NCBI GenBank assembly: GCA_019118525.1
Contig: DWYV01000067.1
Location: 1-64,000, forward strand
Length of the DNA stretch: 64,000 nt
Direction: 5' to 3'
Source of the DNA: Candidatus Bariatricus faecipullorum
GTDB lineage: Bacteria > Bacillota > Clostridia > Lachnospirales > Lachnospiraceae
Shown here: positions 16,796 through 24,327 of the stretch, in pieces
Position numbering within the stretch: position 1 is the first letter of the stretch
Layout: each line of letters starts with the position of its first letter
The notes under the pieces: model-generated
Database searches by the model: none
What the model saw: the letters and a program-made list of their open reading frames with translations, nothing else
Told to the model about the DNA's origin: nothing
Position numbers and translations under genes: made by a program

Positions 16796-17379
16796 GCGAA
16801 CACATCTCCAATCTGGTACGCATCCAGCTTTCTGGCCGGATTTCTCAGTTCTATTCTCTTTTTGATTTCCGCAATACGTTTGCGTTCTTCCTTGCTCTTA
16901 ATGTCTTTCAAATCCACACTCCGGTAATAGATGCGCTCCTTGATTTCCGTGTTTTCGGGAAGTCCCTCAAACAGTATCAGAAATTTCCACCAGTGCATGT
17001 ACGGGACCGTTTCAATATCAATCCCGTACACGGCAAGAAAGGCCGCGTATATCTGTACTGCATCCTGCGCAAAAGAAAATACCGGCCTTCTGTTTCTTTT
17101 CTGTATTTTCTGTTTCTCCGGACTTTTCCTGTCTCCCGCGGCCGGCTCCGGGACCGGAGCTCCGGCCATGAATTTTTCAAGGGCCCGCACTGCGGCAATT
17201 TCATCCGCGGGAATTACTTCGTACCAGTCAAGGATGATATCCAGAATCTGTCTGTTGAATTTTTCCGTTTTTTCAAACAGTTCATACAGTTTAATCCATT
17301 CCCGGAAATCCGTCTCAATCCGGTACCGCTTGCCATGAACGGACACGGAATCCGGAAGCTTCTGGAAGAGAATGTTCAT
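16792..17379 (-). CDS. Gp15-family tail assembly protein
   Basis: The 195-aa product matches the phage Gp15 family: MNILFQKLPDSVSVHGKRYRIETDFREWIKLYEL at the start and SFAQDAVQIYAAFLAVYGIDIETVPYMHWWKFLILFEGL later. Such genes come just before the tape measure and play the part of the second tail assembly chaperone. A Lys/Arg-rich stretch (about 82-98) is variable. Confidence 0.85.
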   Translation of the reverse strand: MNILFQKLPDSVSVHGKRYRIETDFREWIKLYELFEKTEKFNRQILDIILDWYEVIPADEIAAVRALEKFMAGAPVPEPAAGDRKSPEKQKIQKRNRRPVFSFAQDAVQIYAAFLAVYGIDIETVPYMHWWKFLILFEGLPENTEIKERIYYRSVDLKDIKSKEERKRIAEIKKRIELRNPARKLDAYQIGDVFA

Positions 17380-17382
17380 GTC

Positions 17383-17781
17383 CTATCCTCTTTTCCCGTG
17401 TTTCTTCTGGTAATCTCTTCGCTGGGCCCGGTTTCCTCTCCGGTTCACCCGGTACTGGTTCACCCGGTACTGGTCCATCCGGCTGTTAAATCCCTCAGAC
17501 TGTTTATCCTCAAACGCTTTCAGCGCATCGGCAGCATCCAGTCTTTTGCTCAGTGAACCACCGGAAAACATCTTCCTGCTTGCCCCCTGCCCGAGAATCC
17601 GGTCAAAAAACCGGTCATAGCATGCATTCTGTGCCCGGACAATTTCGGAATTCCTTCCGGTCTTTGGGAGCTCCTCGGCTTCTTCTTTCAATTTTTTCTG
17701 CGCGTTTTCCAGGCAGTCCAGAAAATCCGCATCCGTGAAATCAATTTCTGCTTCAAAATCTCCAAATTTCCAAAGGCTCAT
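17383..17781 (-). CDS. Tail assembly chaperone (DUF6673-like)
   Basis: The 132-aa product begins MSLWKFGDFEAEIDFTDADFLDCLENAQKKL, typical of small chaperone genes between major tail protein and Gp15. It has an amphipathic helical middle and a basic C-terminus, RGNRAQRRDYQKKHGKRG. A 15-bp tandem duplication (17442-17471) produces QYRVN twice. No frameshift fusion to the Gp15 gene is visible, unlike many siphoviruses. Confidence 0.7.
   Translation of the reverse strand: MSLWKFGDFEAEIDFTDADFLDCLENAQKKLKEEAEELPKTGRNSEIVRAQNACYDRFFDRILGQGASRKMFSGGSLSKRLDAADALKAFEDKQSEGFNSRMDQYRVNQYRVNRRGNRAQRRDYQKKHGKRG
17442..17471 (-). repeat. Tandem 15-bp duplication in chaperone gene
   Basis: GGTTCACCCGGTACT occurs twice in direct succession and keeps frame, adding five residues (QYRVN) to the basic C-terminal tail. 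Confidence 0.8.
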
Positions 17782-17803
17782 AGGCTCAAATTCTCCTTTT
17801 CAT

Positions 17804-18316
17804 TTATTCCTCCGGGATATTTCCCTCCGTGAATGTACATGTCTTCCAGTCGTCTTCTGTGGTGCAGTATCCTTTTGTGATTTCGGATGCCGCAGAGAAA
17901 GAACCGCTGTAAATCAGGGCATCTGTTCCGTCTCCGGTGGTATCCGGAATGACACTGTATGTTCTTTTTCTTGCAAGCGCACGTCCCTGACTGTCTTCCG
18001 TGAAAATATCCACGGAAACAATATCAACCTGGGCGTCTGTTCCCACCAGTTCATCATCGGCGATTGTGGACAGTTTTTCGCATACCGGGTCATTGGTATA
18101 CCGGTCGAATTCATAATCGATGGATGTGGCATACCCCACCACGTCTGTGCGCTCCGTTGCCTCGTCCACATACTGCCGGCTGTACTCCGTCGCTTCTTTT
18201 CCCTCGGAAAGAGAAGTAAAACCGGTCATCCTGGTATAACTTGCGCCGGTCCCTGCAGTGTCCATAAATGCAAGCCGTTTATGGCGGCCAACCAGCTGTT
18301 TTGCTCCTTCTGGCAT
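17804..18316 (-). CDS. Major tail protein
   Basis: The 170-aa protein lies at the expected place between tail completion and chaperone genes. It has the pattern of major tail tube proteins: TRMTGFTSLSEGKEATEYSRQYVDEATERTDVVGYATSIDYEFDRYTNDPV, then DIVSVDIFTEDSQG and DALIYSGSFSAASEITKGYCTT. It polymerises into the tail tube. No C-terminal Ig domain is present. Confidence 0.82.
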   Translation of the reverse strand: MPEGAKQLVGRHKRLAFMDTAGTGASYTRMTGFTSLSEGKEATEYSRQYVDEATERTDVVGYATSIDYEFDRYTNDPVCEKLSTIADDELVGTDAQVDIVSVDIFTEDSQGRALARKRTYSVIPDTTGDGTDALIYSGSFSAASEITKGYCTTEDDWKTCTFTEGNIPEE

Positions 18317-18331
18317 AATTTTGTCCTCCTT

Positions 18332-18748
18332 TTATCTGTAAATCAGTCTGCAAATTATCTGATATCTCCCCAGGTCTGCCTCCGTGGAAAACAGATACCC
18401 GCTCTGAAGGACGTCCACCCTTGCCGCTGTGTGTCCTTCCAGTTTCGGGAAAATATCATTCATGTTATTCCGTTCAATCCATTCTTCAAAAAACTGATAA
18501 AAACCACTGTTTGCAATACCCGTCCTGGCGTCTCCGTCATATGCTTCCTTGCTCAGCAGGGAAAACTGGAACTGTTTCAGGCAGGTCCCGTCCGTGTACT
18601 GCTTGTAAACCGGGTCTCCTCCTACCGGGTCAATGGAATAGGCCATCTCATCCGGCAGATAATCCACATTTACTTTCCCGTCCTTCAGAAACGGACAGGA
18701 AAGAATGTAATCCCTAATACTTTCAATAATTGGCTTACTCTCCGGCAA
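18332..18748 (-). CDS. Tail terminator / minor tail-completion protein
   Basis: The 138-aa product (MPESKPIIESIRDYILSCPFLKDGKVNVDYLPDEMAYSIDPVGGDPV) resembles chloride-channel-like minor capsid or tail terminator proteins of clostridial siphoviruses. SGFYQFFEEWIERNNMNDIFPKLEGHTAARVDVLQSGYLF is typical. Position just before the major tail protein supports the role of stopping tail tube growth. It overlaps the preceding gene by 14 bp. Confidence 0.72.
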   Translation of the reverse strand: MPESKPIIESIRDYILSCPFLKDGKVNVDYLPDEMAYSIDPVGGDPVYKQYTDGTCLKQFQFSLLSKEAYDGDARTGIANSGFYQFFEEWIERNNMNDIFPKLEGHTAARVDVLQSGYLFSTEADLGRYQIICRLIYR

Positions 18749-19118
18749 TTCGGTTCGCCCCTTTCAGTATCGTCTCTTTCCGGCTGGCCTTCATGGTTTC
18801 AAACCAGCGTGCTTTTTCCTTGTGCTCATAATACTGTCTTCTTGCATAAGGAGCCAGGTATTCAATGCTTCCGCTGCCAATGACTGTGCCAAGTGTGCCT
18901 GACTTTATCAGAGTCCCCGTCCTTCTCGGGGTAAGGGGATTCATATACCGCAGGCACTCCGAGTCCACAAATTCCTGCGCCCGCATAAATGCCGCTCCTT
19001 TTCTTCTGCCGAATCCGGGCGCCCACTGAATACGTGCCGTAACCTTCCCGTTCTTACTGGTGGTCGTATAAACATATCCCCTTGGGGTCGCAATTTTGAT
19101 ATCCCTTTTCTGTGCCAT
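18735..19118 (-). CDS. Minor capsid / HK97 gp10-like neck protein
   Basis: The 127-aa basic protein contains FVDSECLRYMNPLTPRRTGTLIKSG and IEYLAPYARRQYYEHKEKARWFETMKASRKETIL. This P-R-x-T-G-x-L-x-x-S pattern is found in gp10/minor-capsid neck proteins. It joins head and tail and stands between stopper and tail terminator genes. Confidence 0.78.
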   Translation of the reverse strand: MAQKRDIKIATPRGYVYTTTSKNGKVTARIQWAPGFGRRKGAAFMRAQEFVDSECLRYMNPLTPRRTGTLIKSGTLGTVIGSGSIEYLAPYARRQYYEHKEKARWFETMKASRKETILKGANRIAGE

Positions 19119-19526
19119 CTATACGCCTCCTATTCTCCAGTGCGGCAGACCGCCAAAACGATTGTCGGACCAGGAAGTAATTTTACAGTATTTCCAGCCG
19201 GATTTTTTCAAATCCGCGGGCTTTTCTATATCCAGTCTGCATATGCCCCTTACTACAATATCGTCATTCTGCAGGGTCCACTTCCCCAGCACGTCACATC
19301 CGCAGGCCATCCACTCATCCTCAGAAACATATTCGCTCTGACAGTCCGCATTTTGGGGAATCCTGATTTTGTAGATGTCCGCACTGTTTACGCCGTTATC
19401 CCCGACAGAAATTTTATTGTCCACATAAAAATGAACACCGCAGATTACTGTCCTCTTCCATTCGTCCAGCCTGGTATCCGGGTTGTAAAAATGGTTATAA
19501 AGAGTAATATCCGCATTCACAGTCAT
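19119..19526 (-). CDS. Head-tail stopper-like protein (DUF6751-like)
   Basis: AAAGGTGG precedes ATG 19526, giving 135 aa; the longer frame upstream overlaps the connector gene and lacks a site. The product starts MTVNADITLYNHFYNPDTRLDEWKRTVI and is beta-rich, with DVLGKWTLQNDDIVVRGICRLDIEKPADLKKSGWKY. Its place after the connector gene fits the head-completion stopper. The family assignment is tentative. Confidence 0.65.
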   Translation of the reverse strand: MTVNADITLYNHFYNPDTRLDEWKRTVICGVHFYVDNKISVGDNGVNSADIYKIRIPQNADCQSEYVSEDEWMACGCDVLGKWTLQNDDIVVRGICRLDIEKPADLKKSGWKYCKITSWSDNRFGGLPHWRIGGV

Positions 19527-19905
19527 GTCTGCACCCCACCTTTCGGGACAATAGGCCGGTTGGAAGAAGCCACTTCCGGACAATGCCGTACACTTTGCGG
19601 GCTGTAAGAGATTCTGACGTTTCCCCGTCTTTCCCCTCCACCGCATAGGTGACAGAATATCCGTCATTATTTTCACTCTTTACCCGCCCTTTTTCTCCGG
19701 CCATATCCATGGAGGCCTGATAATATGCATCCGCCGCCTCGCAGGATGCATACTTCAGCTCCTCCCCGTCATAGCTGTCGGATTTTCCGGCGGTTACATA
19801 ACGGATATACTGGGATGCAGACAGAATATTTCTGGAAAAATCCGTTTCCTCCATCTGGCCATGCCAGCTGTTCAGGTAAAAATCATAATCTGCGTATCCC
19901 TCCAT
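19495..19905 (-). CDS. Head-tail connector protein (gp6-like)
   Basis: The 136-aa product (MEGYADYDFYLNSWHGQMEETDFSRNILSASQYIRYVTAG) with the segment KYASCEAADAYYQASMDMAGEKGRVKSENNDGYSVTY has the all-helical adaptor pattern of SPP1 gp15/HK97 gp6 proteins. It attaches under the portal. It overlaps the next gene by 32 bp. Confidence 0.72.
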   Translation of the reverse strand: MEGYADYDFYLNSWHGQMEETDFSRNILSASQYIRYVTAGKSDSYDGEELKYASCEAADAYYQASMDMAGEKGRVKSENNDGYSVTYAVEGKDGETSESLTARKVYGIVRKWLLPTGLLSRKVGCRHDCECGYYSL

Positions 19906-19916
19906 ATCATCACCAC

Positions 19917-20273
19917 CTATGCCATGATTCCGGCTGCCTTCAGGCTGGAAATAATTCCATTGATAGCCGCCTTGTTCGCATTGGCCAGCGTTACCGCCGT
20001 CTGGGCGGTCGCCTGGTCATATGCCGCTCCCGCAGCTGTGGCATCAGCTGCAGACACACTGTTTACCGATGCCGCCTGCTTCACACCGCCAAGCGTATCT
20101 GTTGACGCGGCCGGAAGGGTGTAGGATTCTCCTCCCATTCCGGATGAAATAGTCTCCCAGTTATCGGCCATATACTGAATAGCCTCCGCAATCTGGTCTG
20201 TGCCGATTTCCACAGTTTCTTCCTCGCCTTTCATGGCGGTGATAAGGTTTTTAATTGCGTCTACTATCTGCAT
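19917..20273 (-). CDS. Phage head fibre protein
   Basis: The 118-aa product has a helical N-terminus and then YTLPAASTDTLGGVKQAASVNSVSAADATAAGAAYDQATAQTAVTLANANKAAINGIISSLKAAGI. That pattern is typical of head fibre proteins like phi29 gp8.5, which trimerise on the capsid surface. The gene follows the major capsid gene. The fibre is usually dispensable and may aid adsorption. Confidence 0.78.
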   Translation of the reverse strand: MQIVDAIKNLITAMKGEEETVEIGTDQIAEAIQYMADNWETISSGMGGESYTLPAASTDTLGGVKQAASVNSVSAADATAAGAAYDQATAQTAVTLANANKAAINGIISSLKAAGIMA

Positions 20274-20283
20274 TCTACCCCTC

Positions 20284-21279
20284 CTATTCAGCCGCTTTCA
20301 GAATGGCAAACGGAAACCTCTGCGCTTCCGTGGGCTTCAGGCTGTTAATCGGATTCGGAACCTCCCAGCCAAGCCGCATCACAATCCGAAGGGCAACCAT
20401 ATCCTGCTGGGCAAGCGCGTAGATAACTTCCTTCGTGGACGGGTCCACAATGGTCGCTTCGGTCAGCAGTTTGTAGGTCACATCCTGACGGATGGAATAT
20501 ACGAGCTGGGAGAAATCTCCGGTAATCATCAGAGCCTTGGTTTTGTCAAAAGCTCCGTTTCTGGGGAAGTCCATGGGAGAACCGTCCAGGGAATAATTTG
20601 TGGAACCCTGAACATCTGATTTAAAAATCGGTGCGCCGGTGGAGTCCTTCAGACCTCTCAGCTTTGCTCTCATGGTCACGTCTGCCATATGTCCGGAGGG
20701 GAAGAAACCTGCTTCCTCTACTTTTGCAATTACACCGTCTTCGGCCATGATTTTGTCATACAGACTGTCTTTCTCTGCCAGGGTAACCACGTTTCCGGCA
20801 TCTGTGGCGCCTTTTACCAGGCCGTCACGCCAGGTATCCGGTTTCTCCACGTTAAAAAGTACTGCGCCGTCAATTTTCTTGCCAAGCGCTTCCACAGCCC
20901 GGGGCCTTACCTCTCCCCAGATATCATAATCCGCATCATCCAGCACGGCTTCCGGGATGGGGATGATTACCGCCAGTTCTTCCGCAATGATGTATTTATT
21001 TTTCCATGCCATTTTGGAGGTCTGTTTAAATCCATTGTCTCCATTCACCCAGTAAGCCACCGGGAGCATGTCAAGGACCGGCATCCGGTACTTCTTTTTG
21101 GACATGTTGGGCAGTTTCCGCCCCATCCGCAGCACAGTGGACTGCTCTGCAACGCCCTGAATGATTTCATTCGCCACCTGCTCAGAAATCAGGGCCTCTG
21201 CCCCGGTCCGGTCAATCATATCAGAAGCCGCATACCTCTGAAGATTCATCCGTTTTACAAGTCTTCCTTTTCTGTTCAT
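20284..21279 (-). CDS. Major capsid protein, HK97 fold
   Basis: The 331-aa protein matches the phage major capsid family: TVLRMGRKLPNMSKKKYRMPVLDMLPVAYWVNGDNGFKQTSKMAWKNKYIIAEELAVIIPIPEAVLDDADYDIWGEVRPRAVEALGKKIDGAVLF, and later the P-domain with MADVTMRAKLRGLKDSTG. The start MNRKGRLVKRMNLQRYAASD contains NLQRYA, which resembles the Prp cleavage motif of ribosomal protein L27. No long N-terminal delta domain is present; a separate scaffold gene lies upstream. Confidence 0.92.
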   Translation of the reverse strand: MNRKGRLVKRMNLQRYAASDMIDRTGAEALISEQVANEIIQGVAEQSTVLRMGRKLPNMSKKKYRMPVLDMLPVAYWVNGDNGFKQTSKMAWKNKYIIAEELAVIIPIPEAVLDDADYDIWGEVRPRAVEALGKKIDGAVLFNVEKPDTWRDGLVKGATDAGNVVTLAEKDSLYDKIMAEDGVIAKVEEAGFFPSGHMADVTMRAKLRGLKDSTGAPIFKSDVQGSTNYSLDGSPMDFPRNGAFDKTKALMITGDFSQLVYSIRQDVTYKLLTEATIVDPSTKEVIYALAQQDMVALRIVMRLGWEVPNPINSLKPTEAQRFPFAILKAAE

Positions 21280-21294
21280 ATTTTCCTTCCTTTC

Positions 21295-21903
21295 CTAACG
21301 TCTGAACGCCTCACGAATCAGGTTGTTCATCTGTTCGTTGCTGTTCTCTGTAGAGTTTCCGCTTCCTCCAGCCCCTCCGCTGCCGGAAGTCACCCCGGTA
21401 GACATCCGGTAGGACTGTCCGGTAAATCTCGGATTTTCCTTCAGAAACTCATCAGCTGCTGTTTTAAAATCCTTTTTGTCGGTAACCAGCTTGTTTACCT
21501 TGAAAGCGACATAGTCCAGGTCTTCCGGTTTTACCCCCTTGCCAACCAGAATCTTTTCGTTCTTATACTGGGCCGCCTCAGCGCGTGCCTCATCGCGCTC
21601 CTTTTCAATGGCTGCCACATCCGGCTGACTGGCTTTCCTCTTTGCCTTAAAATCGTTAATCGCTGTTGTGATTTCCTCTTCGCTTACCCCGCGTTCCCGC
21701 AGATAATTGGCGATGGCAGTCCGTTCTGCCCTGCTGGCCCTGGCCTGGGCCACTTCCTCAAGCTGCTCATAAGTATAATTCGCTGCGTTTCCTCCCTGGT
21801 CGCCGCTGCCAGACCCGGTGCCTCCACCCTGGCCTCCTGAGCCAGCGCCGCCTCCGTCACCGTCACCGAAAAGCTGTAAATTCATTGCCATTCTGTTTTT
21901 CAT
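21295..21903 (-). CDS. Capsid scaffolding protein (DUF4355-like)
   Basis: CGGAGG precedes ATG 21903. The 202-aa product has a Gly-rich N-terminal linker, an acidic helical middle (EEVAQARASRAERTAIANYLRERGVSEEEITTAINDFKAKR, then a coiled coil EKERDEARAEAAQYKNEKI) and a basic C-terminus (LIREAFRR) that binds capsid protein. The N-terminus MKNRMAMNLQLFGDG holds an NLQLF motif that could be cut by the adjacent Prp protease. Confidence 0.85.
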   Translation of the reverse strand: MKNRMAMNLQLFGDGDGGGAGSGGQGGGTGSGSGDQGGNAANYTYEQLEEVAQARASRAERTAIANYLRERGVSEEEITTAINDFKAKRKASQPDVAAIEKERDEARAEAAQYKNEKILVGKGVKPEDLDYVAFKVNKLVTDKKDFKTAADEFLKENPRFTGQSYRMSTGVTSGSGGAGGSGNSTENSNEQMNNLIREAFRR

Positions 21904-21971
21904 ATTCTTTTACCTCCGTTTTGCCTCGACAGGCTCCCGAGCTTTTAATGCCGTCACGTTTTGGGCATAAT

Positions 21972-21995
21972 AAAAGCACCTATATTTCAAGGTGC
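21972..21995 (-). terminator. Small hairpin terminator at prp 3' end
   Basis: GCACCT and AGGTGC (21995-21976) flank an 8-nt loop and are followed by TTTTATT on the minus strand. It overlaps the last codons of prp. It should attenuate rather than block transcription into the scaffold gene. The downstream 13 nt are shared with the terminator at 9265. Confidence 0.5.
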
Positions 21996-22297
21996 AGTTT
22001 TACATAGTCTGGATATTCCTCCTGAATTCCTTCAATTCCGGTTCTGTACATGTCTACCAGTAAATCCGCTTTATCGTCCGGCATATAAATAAAAATATGA
22101 GGACTGCGGTCCTTCACATAACGAAATTCTATAAGCTGAACATCCGACAGTTTTCTCAGTGCATTTTCAAGCGTTATCGTCAGAGCCGATACTGCGGAAC
22201 ATACAATATCTTTCCCGGAATCCGCATATCCGGCATGTCCCTCCACATGAAATCCGGTATAATGTTCCCCGTCTTCATGCAGATATACGTCAATCAA
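21980..22297 (-). CDS. Prp-type cysteine protease, predicted capsid maturation protease
   Basis: The 105-aa product is a member of the ribosomal-processing cysteine protease (YsxB/DUF464) family: GFHVEGHAGYADSGKDIVCSAVSALTITLENAL holds His21 and Cys33 as catalytic pair. It starts at TTG 22297 behind AGGAGG. Chromosomal Prp removes the N-terminal extension of L27 in Firmicutes. Here the gene stands just before scaffold and capsid genes whose N-termini carry NLQ-aromatic motifs, so head protein processing is the likely job. Confidence 0.82.
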   Translation of the reverse strand: MIDVYLHEDGEHYTGFHVEGHAGYADSGKDIVCSAVSALTITLENALRKLSDVQLIEFRYVKDRSPHIFIYMPDDKADLLVDMYRTGIEGIQEEYPDYVKLHLEI

Positions 22298-22354
22298 TCG
22301 TCACCACCTCCTGAAGGGTATAAAAATACCACTCACTCCGAAGAATGAATGGTA

Positions 22355-22606
22355 TTAATTCGTTTGATAATATATACTGTCTCGTATTTCCTCCAATTTC
22401 TTTGTTTCAAAAGTTGGCTCCTGATTCTCATCCATAAAACCCACAGCAGCATCTTCCAGGAAATCCATAAAATCAATTTTCGTGTCCACATCAATAAAGA
22501 ATTCTTTATCATTTTTACTATGCAGCACGCTTTGTACAATCTCCTCATCAGGGAACATTTTTTCTAAAAAAATCACCTGCTCTTCCGTCAAACTAATGCG
22601 TATCAT
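22355..22606 (-). CDS. Putative immunity protein for the capsid-linked toxin domain
   Basis: The 83-aa acidic protein (MIRISLTEEQVIFLEKMFPDEEIVQSVL to EIRDSIYYQTN) starts at an ATGA overlap with the minor capsid gene, so the two are translated together. It is AT-rich compared with neighbouring late genes. No family was recognised. Small size, acidity, coupling and position directly after a toxin-like C-terminus suggest a cognate inhibitor. This is inference. Confidence 0.5.
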   Translation of the reverse strand: MIRISLTEEQVIFLEKMFPDEEIVQSVLHSKNDKEFFIDVDTKIDFMDFLEDAAVGFMDENQEPTFETKKLEEIRDSIYYQTN

Positions 22607-24327
22607 TTCTTCAACCTCCTGATTAAATCACTATCTGTAGGATTACATTGAATCAAGATTCCCGTATCAGGATTTATTGTAACCGTTGCTTTTTCACCTA
22701 CATATTTCTGACTTCTTTGCCCGTTTTTACTGGTTTTAATCTCATTTACTTTCACTGGATTAGCTAAAGATTCCAATATATCTTCAGCCGAAACACCAGA
22801 ACGTGCATTTCCTGTTTTTGGGTCGCACATAGTACCAATTACACGTTCCATAAAATGTTTACTTTGCCCTGTGATTTTTGTCCCTTCTGCCGTCTCGACC
22901 CCAACTACATTTTTCTCAATCTTGTTATAGATTTTTTTATAATTTTTAAACCCTGATAACGGAGAAACCATGCCACTTTCCACTGAATTCTTATAATCTG
23001 TCAAAAGAGCAAAATCATTAGGTTTATTGTACTTCATCTGCCGGAAATTCGCAAGGGTTCCCACACTGTCCCCGATAATGTTTTTGTATCTTTCATACTG
23101 TCTGGAATCTTTTTCCGCATTACGAATCATACTGGCAGTATACTTTGCATTCTGTCGCTTTGTATTTGAAGCCACAAAGCCCTGCATATCATAGTAAATC
23201 CGCTCCCTTTCTTCCTTTAGTCCCATTTTCCGGCTAAACCTGGAATACTCATTCAGTTGTCCCTGGTACTTCGCCCTGGCAAGCATTATATCATCCGGGT
23301 CTGCTTTTCCTTCCTGAAGAAGCTGCACCTTTTCTCTCTGAGCCCTCATTGCCGTTTCCATCTGCCGCTGCTTCTGCTTTGCCTCGTAAACCGTATATTT
23401 CTTTCCATGAAATTCCCTGGGAGTGTTTTCTTCCCGGTTTTTCCGTTCAAGCCATTCATCAGACCAGTTCCGCTCAGACAGTCCCGGGAAAAACGGGTAT
23501 CTCTCATGATAGCAGTTTGCCCCTTCCAGCCCCGTCACTGTTCCAAGACCGCAGACCGTAACAAGCTCCTGCCGGCTCCATACCTTCCCCTGCCATACCT
23601 GATGTGTGGGTCTGGCTCCTGCGTGCCATGCGATTTCAAAATAATCTGTTCCCAGGGTCTCGGCATTGTAATCCGAAATATATCCGGTAAGCTGGGTAAT
23701 TCCGGTCATTACCGCCATTCTGGCGGACACATTTACCCGATATGCTCTTCCCGATGCATAATCAACGGTACGGAGGCCACTGTTTGTCATCTGTGTGACA
23801 ACTCTCCGGAGAACACTGTTATAGTCAAAGGCACCGGATACGATGTCCATGCATGCCGCGTCCAGATAACTCTGATACACCTGGGCAAGCGGGGTGAGAA
23901 CCCGGTTCCCCCCTCCGTAGTCCAGGTAAAAGCCAAGCGACTGCGTAATATTCTCCAGTTTCCCCCTGGTCTGCCGGATAATACTGTCAGTAAGCTGCTG
24001 AAGCTGTGCGTTATCCTCGAAAGGGATAAAGCTGGCGTTTATCTGCTCATAGATATCCCGGTTCCGCACATATTCCCAGTCTATTACCTGGTCATACAGT
24101 TCAAACATTTCCGGATAGGAAGCGCTGAGCGCATCCTTCAGCATTTTTTCAATGTCCTCTGAGGAATTTCCGAGAATGCGAAGGCGGTTTATCTGCCAGT
24201 CCGCTGTGCTGGTAATCTCCCCGCTCTGTCTGATACGCCGCACAATATCCTTCATAATGCGTTCTTCCAGACTGGAGAACTGATTCTCTATCTTCCGGGA
24301 AAGCTTCTCTTTGTATTCCTGGTTCAT
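22603..24327 (-). CDS. Minor capsid protein with C-terminal BECR-like nuclease/toxin domain
   Basis: Residues 1-330 match the phage minor head protein family: DYASGRAYRVNVSARMAVMTGI, DYFEIAWHAGARPTHQVWQGKVWS and GTVTGLEGANCYHERYPFFPGLSERNW. A charged helical linker (about 330-430) follows. Residues 430-574 are unlike the core: KITGQSKHFMERVIG, RSGVSAEDILESLANPVKV, and ATVTINPDTGILIQCNPT. This His-x3-Arg, NP and INPDTG pattern resembles phage BECR-fold nuclease domains attached to capsid proteins. The 3' part of the gene is AT-rich, which suggests module exchange. Confidence 0.78.
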   Translation of the reverse strand: MNQEYKEKLSRKIENQFSSLEERIMKDIVRRIRQSGEITSTADWQINRLRILGNSSEDIEKMLKDALSASYPEMFELYDQVIDWEYVRNRDIYEQINASFIPFEDNAQLQQLTDSIIRQTRGKLENITQSLGFYLDYGGGNRVLTPLAQVYQSYLDAACMDIVSGAFDYNSVLRRVVTQMTNSGLRTVDYASGRAYRVNVSARMAVMTGITQLTGYISDYNAETLGTDYFEIAWHAGARPTHQVWQGKVWSRQELVTVCGLGTVTGLEGANCYHERYPFFPGLSERNWSDEWLERKNREENTPREFHGKKYTVYEAKQKQRQMETAMRAQREKVQLLQEGKADPDDIMLARAKYQGQLNEYSRFSRKMGLKEERERIYYDMQGFVASNTKRQNAKYTASMIRNAEKDSRQYERYKNIIGDSVGTLANFRQMKYNKPNDFALLTDYKNSVESGMVSPLSGFKNYKKIYNKIEKNVVGVETAEGTKITGQSKHFMERVIGTMCDPKTGNARSGVSAEDILESLANPVKVNEIKTSKNGQRSQKYVGEKATVTINPDTGILIQCNPTDSDLIRRLKK

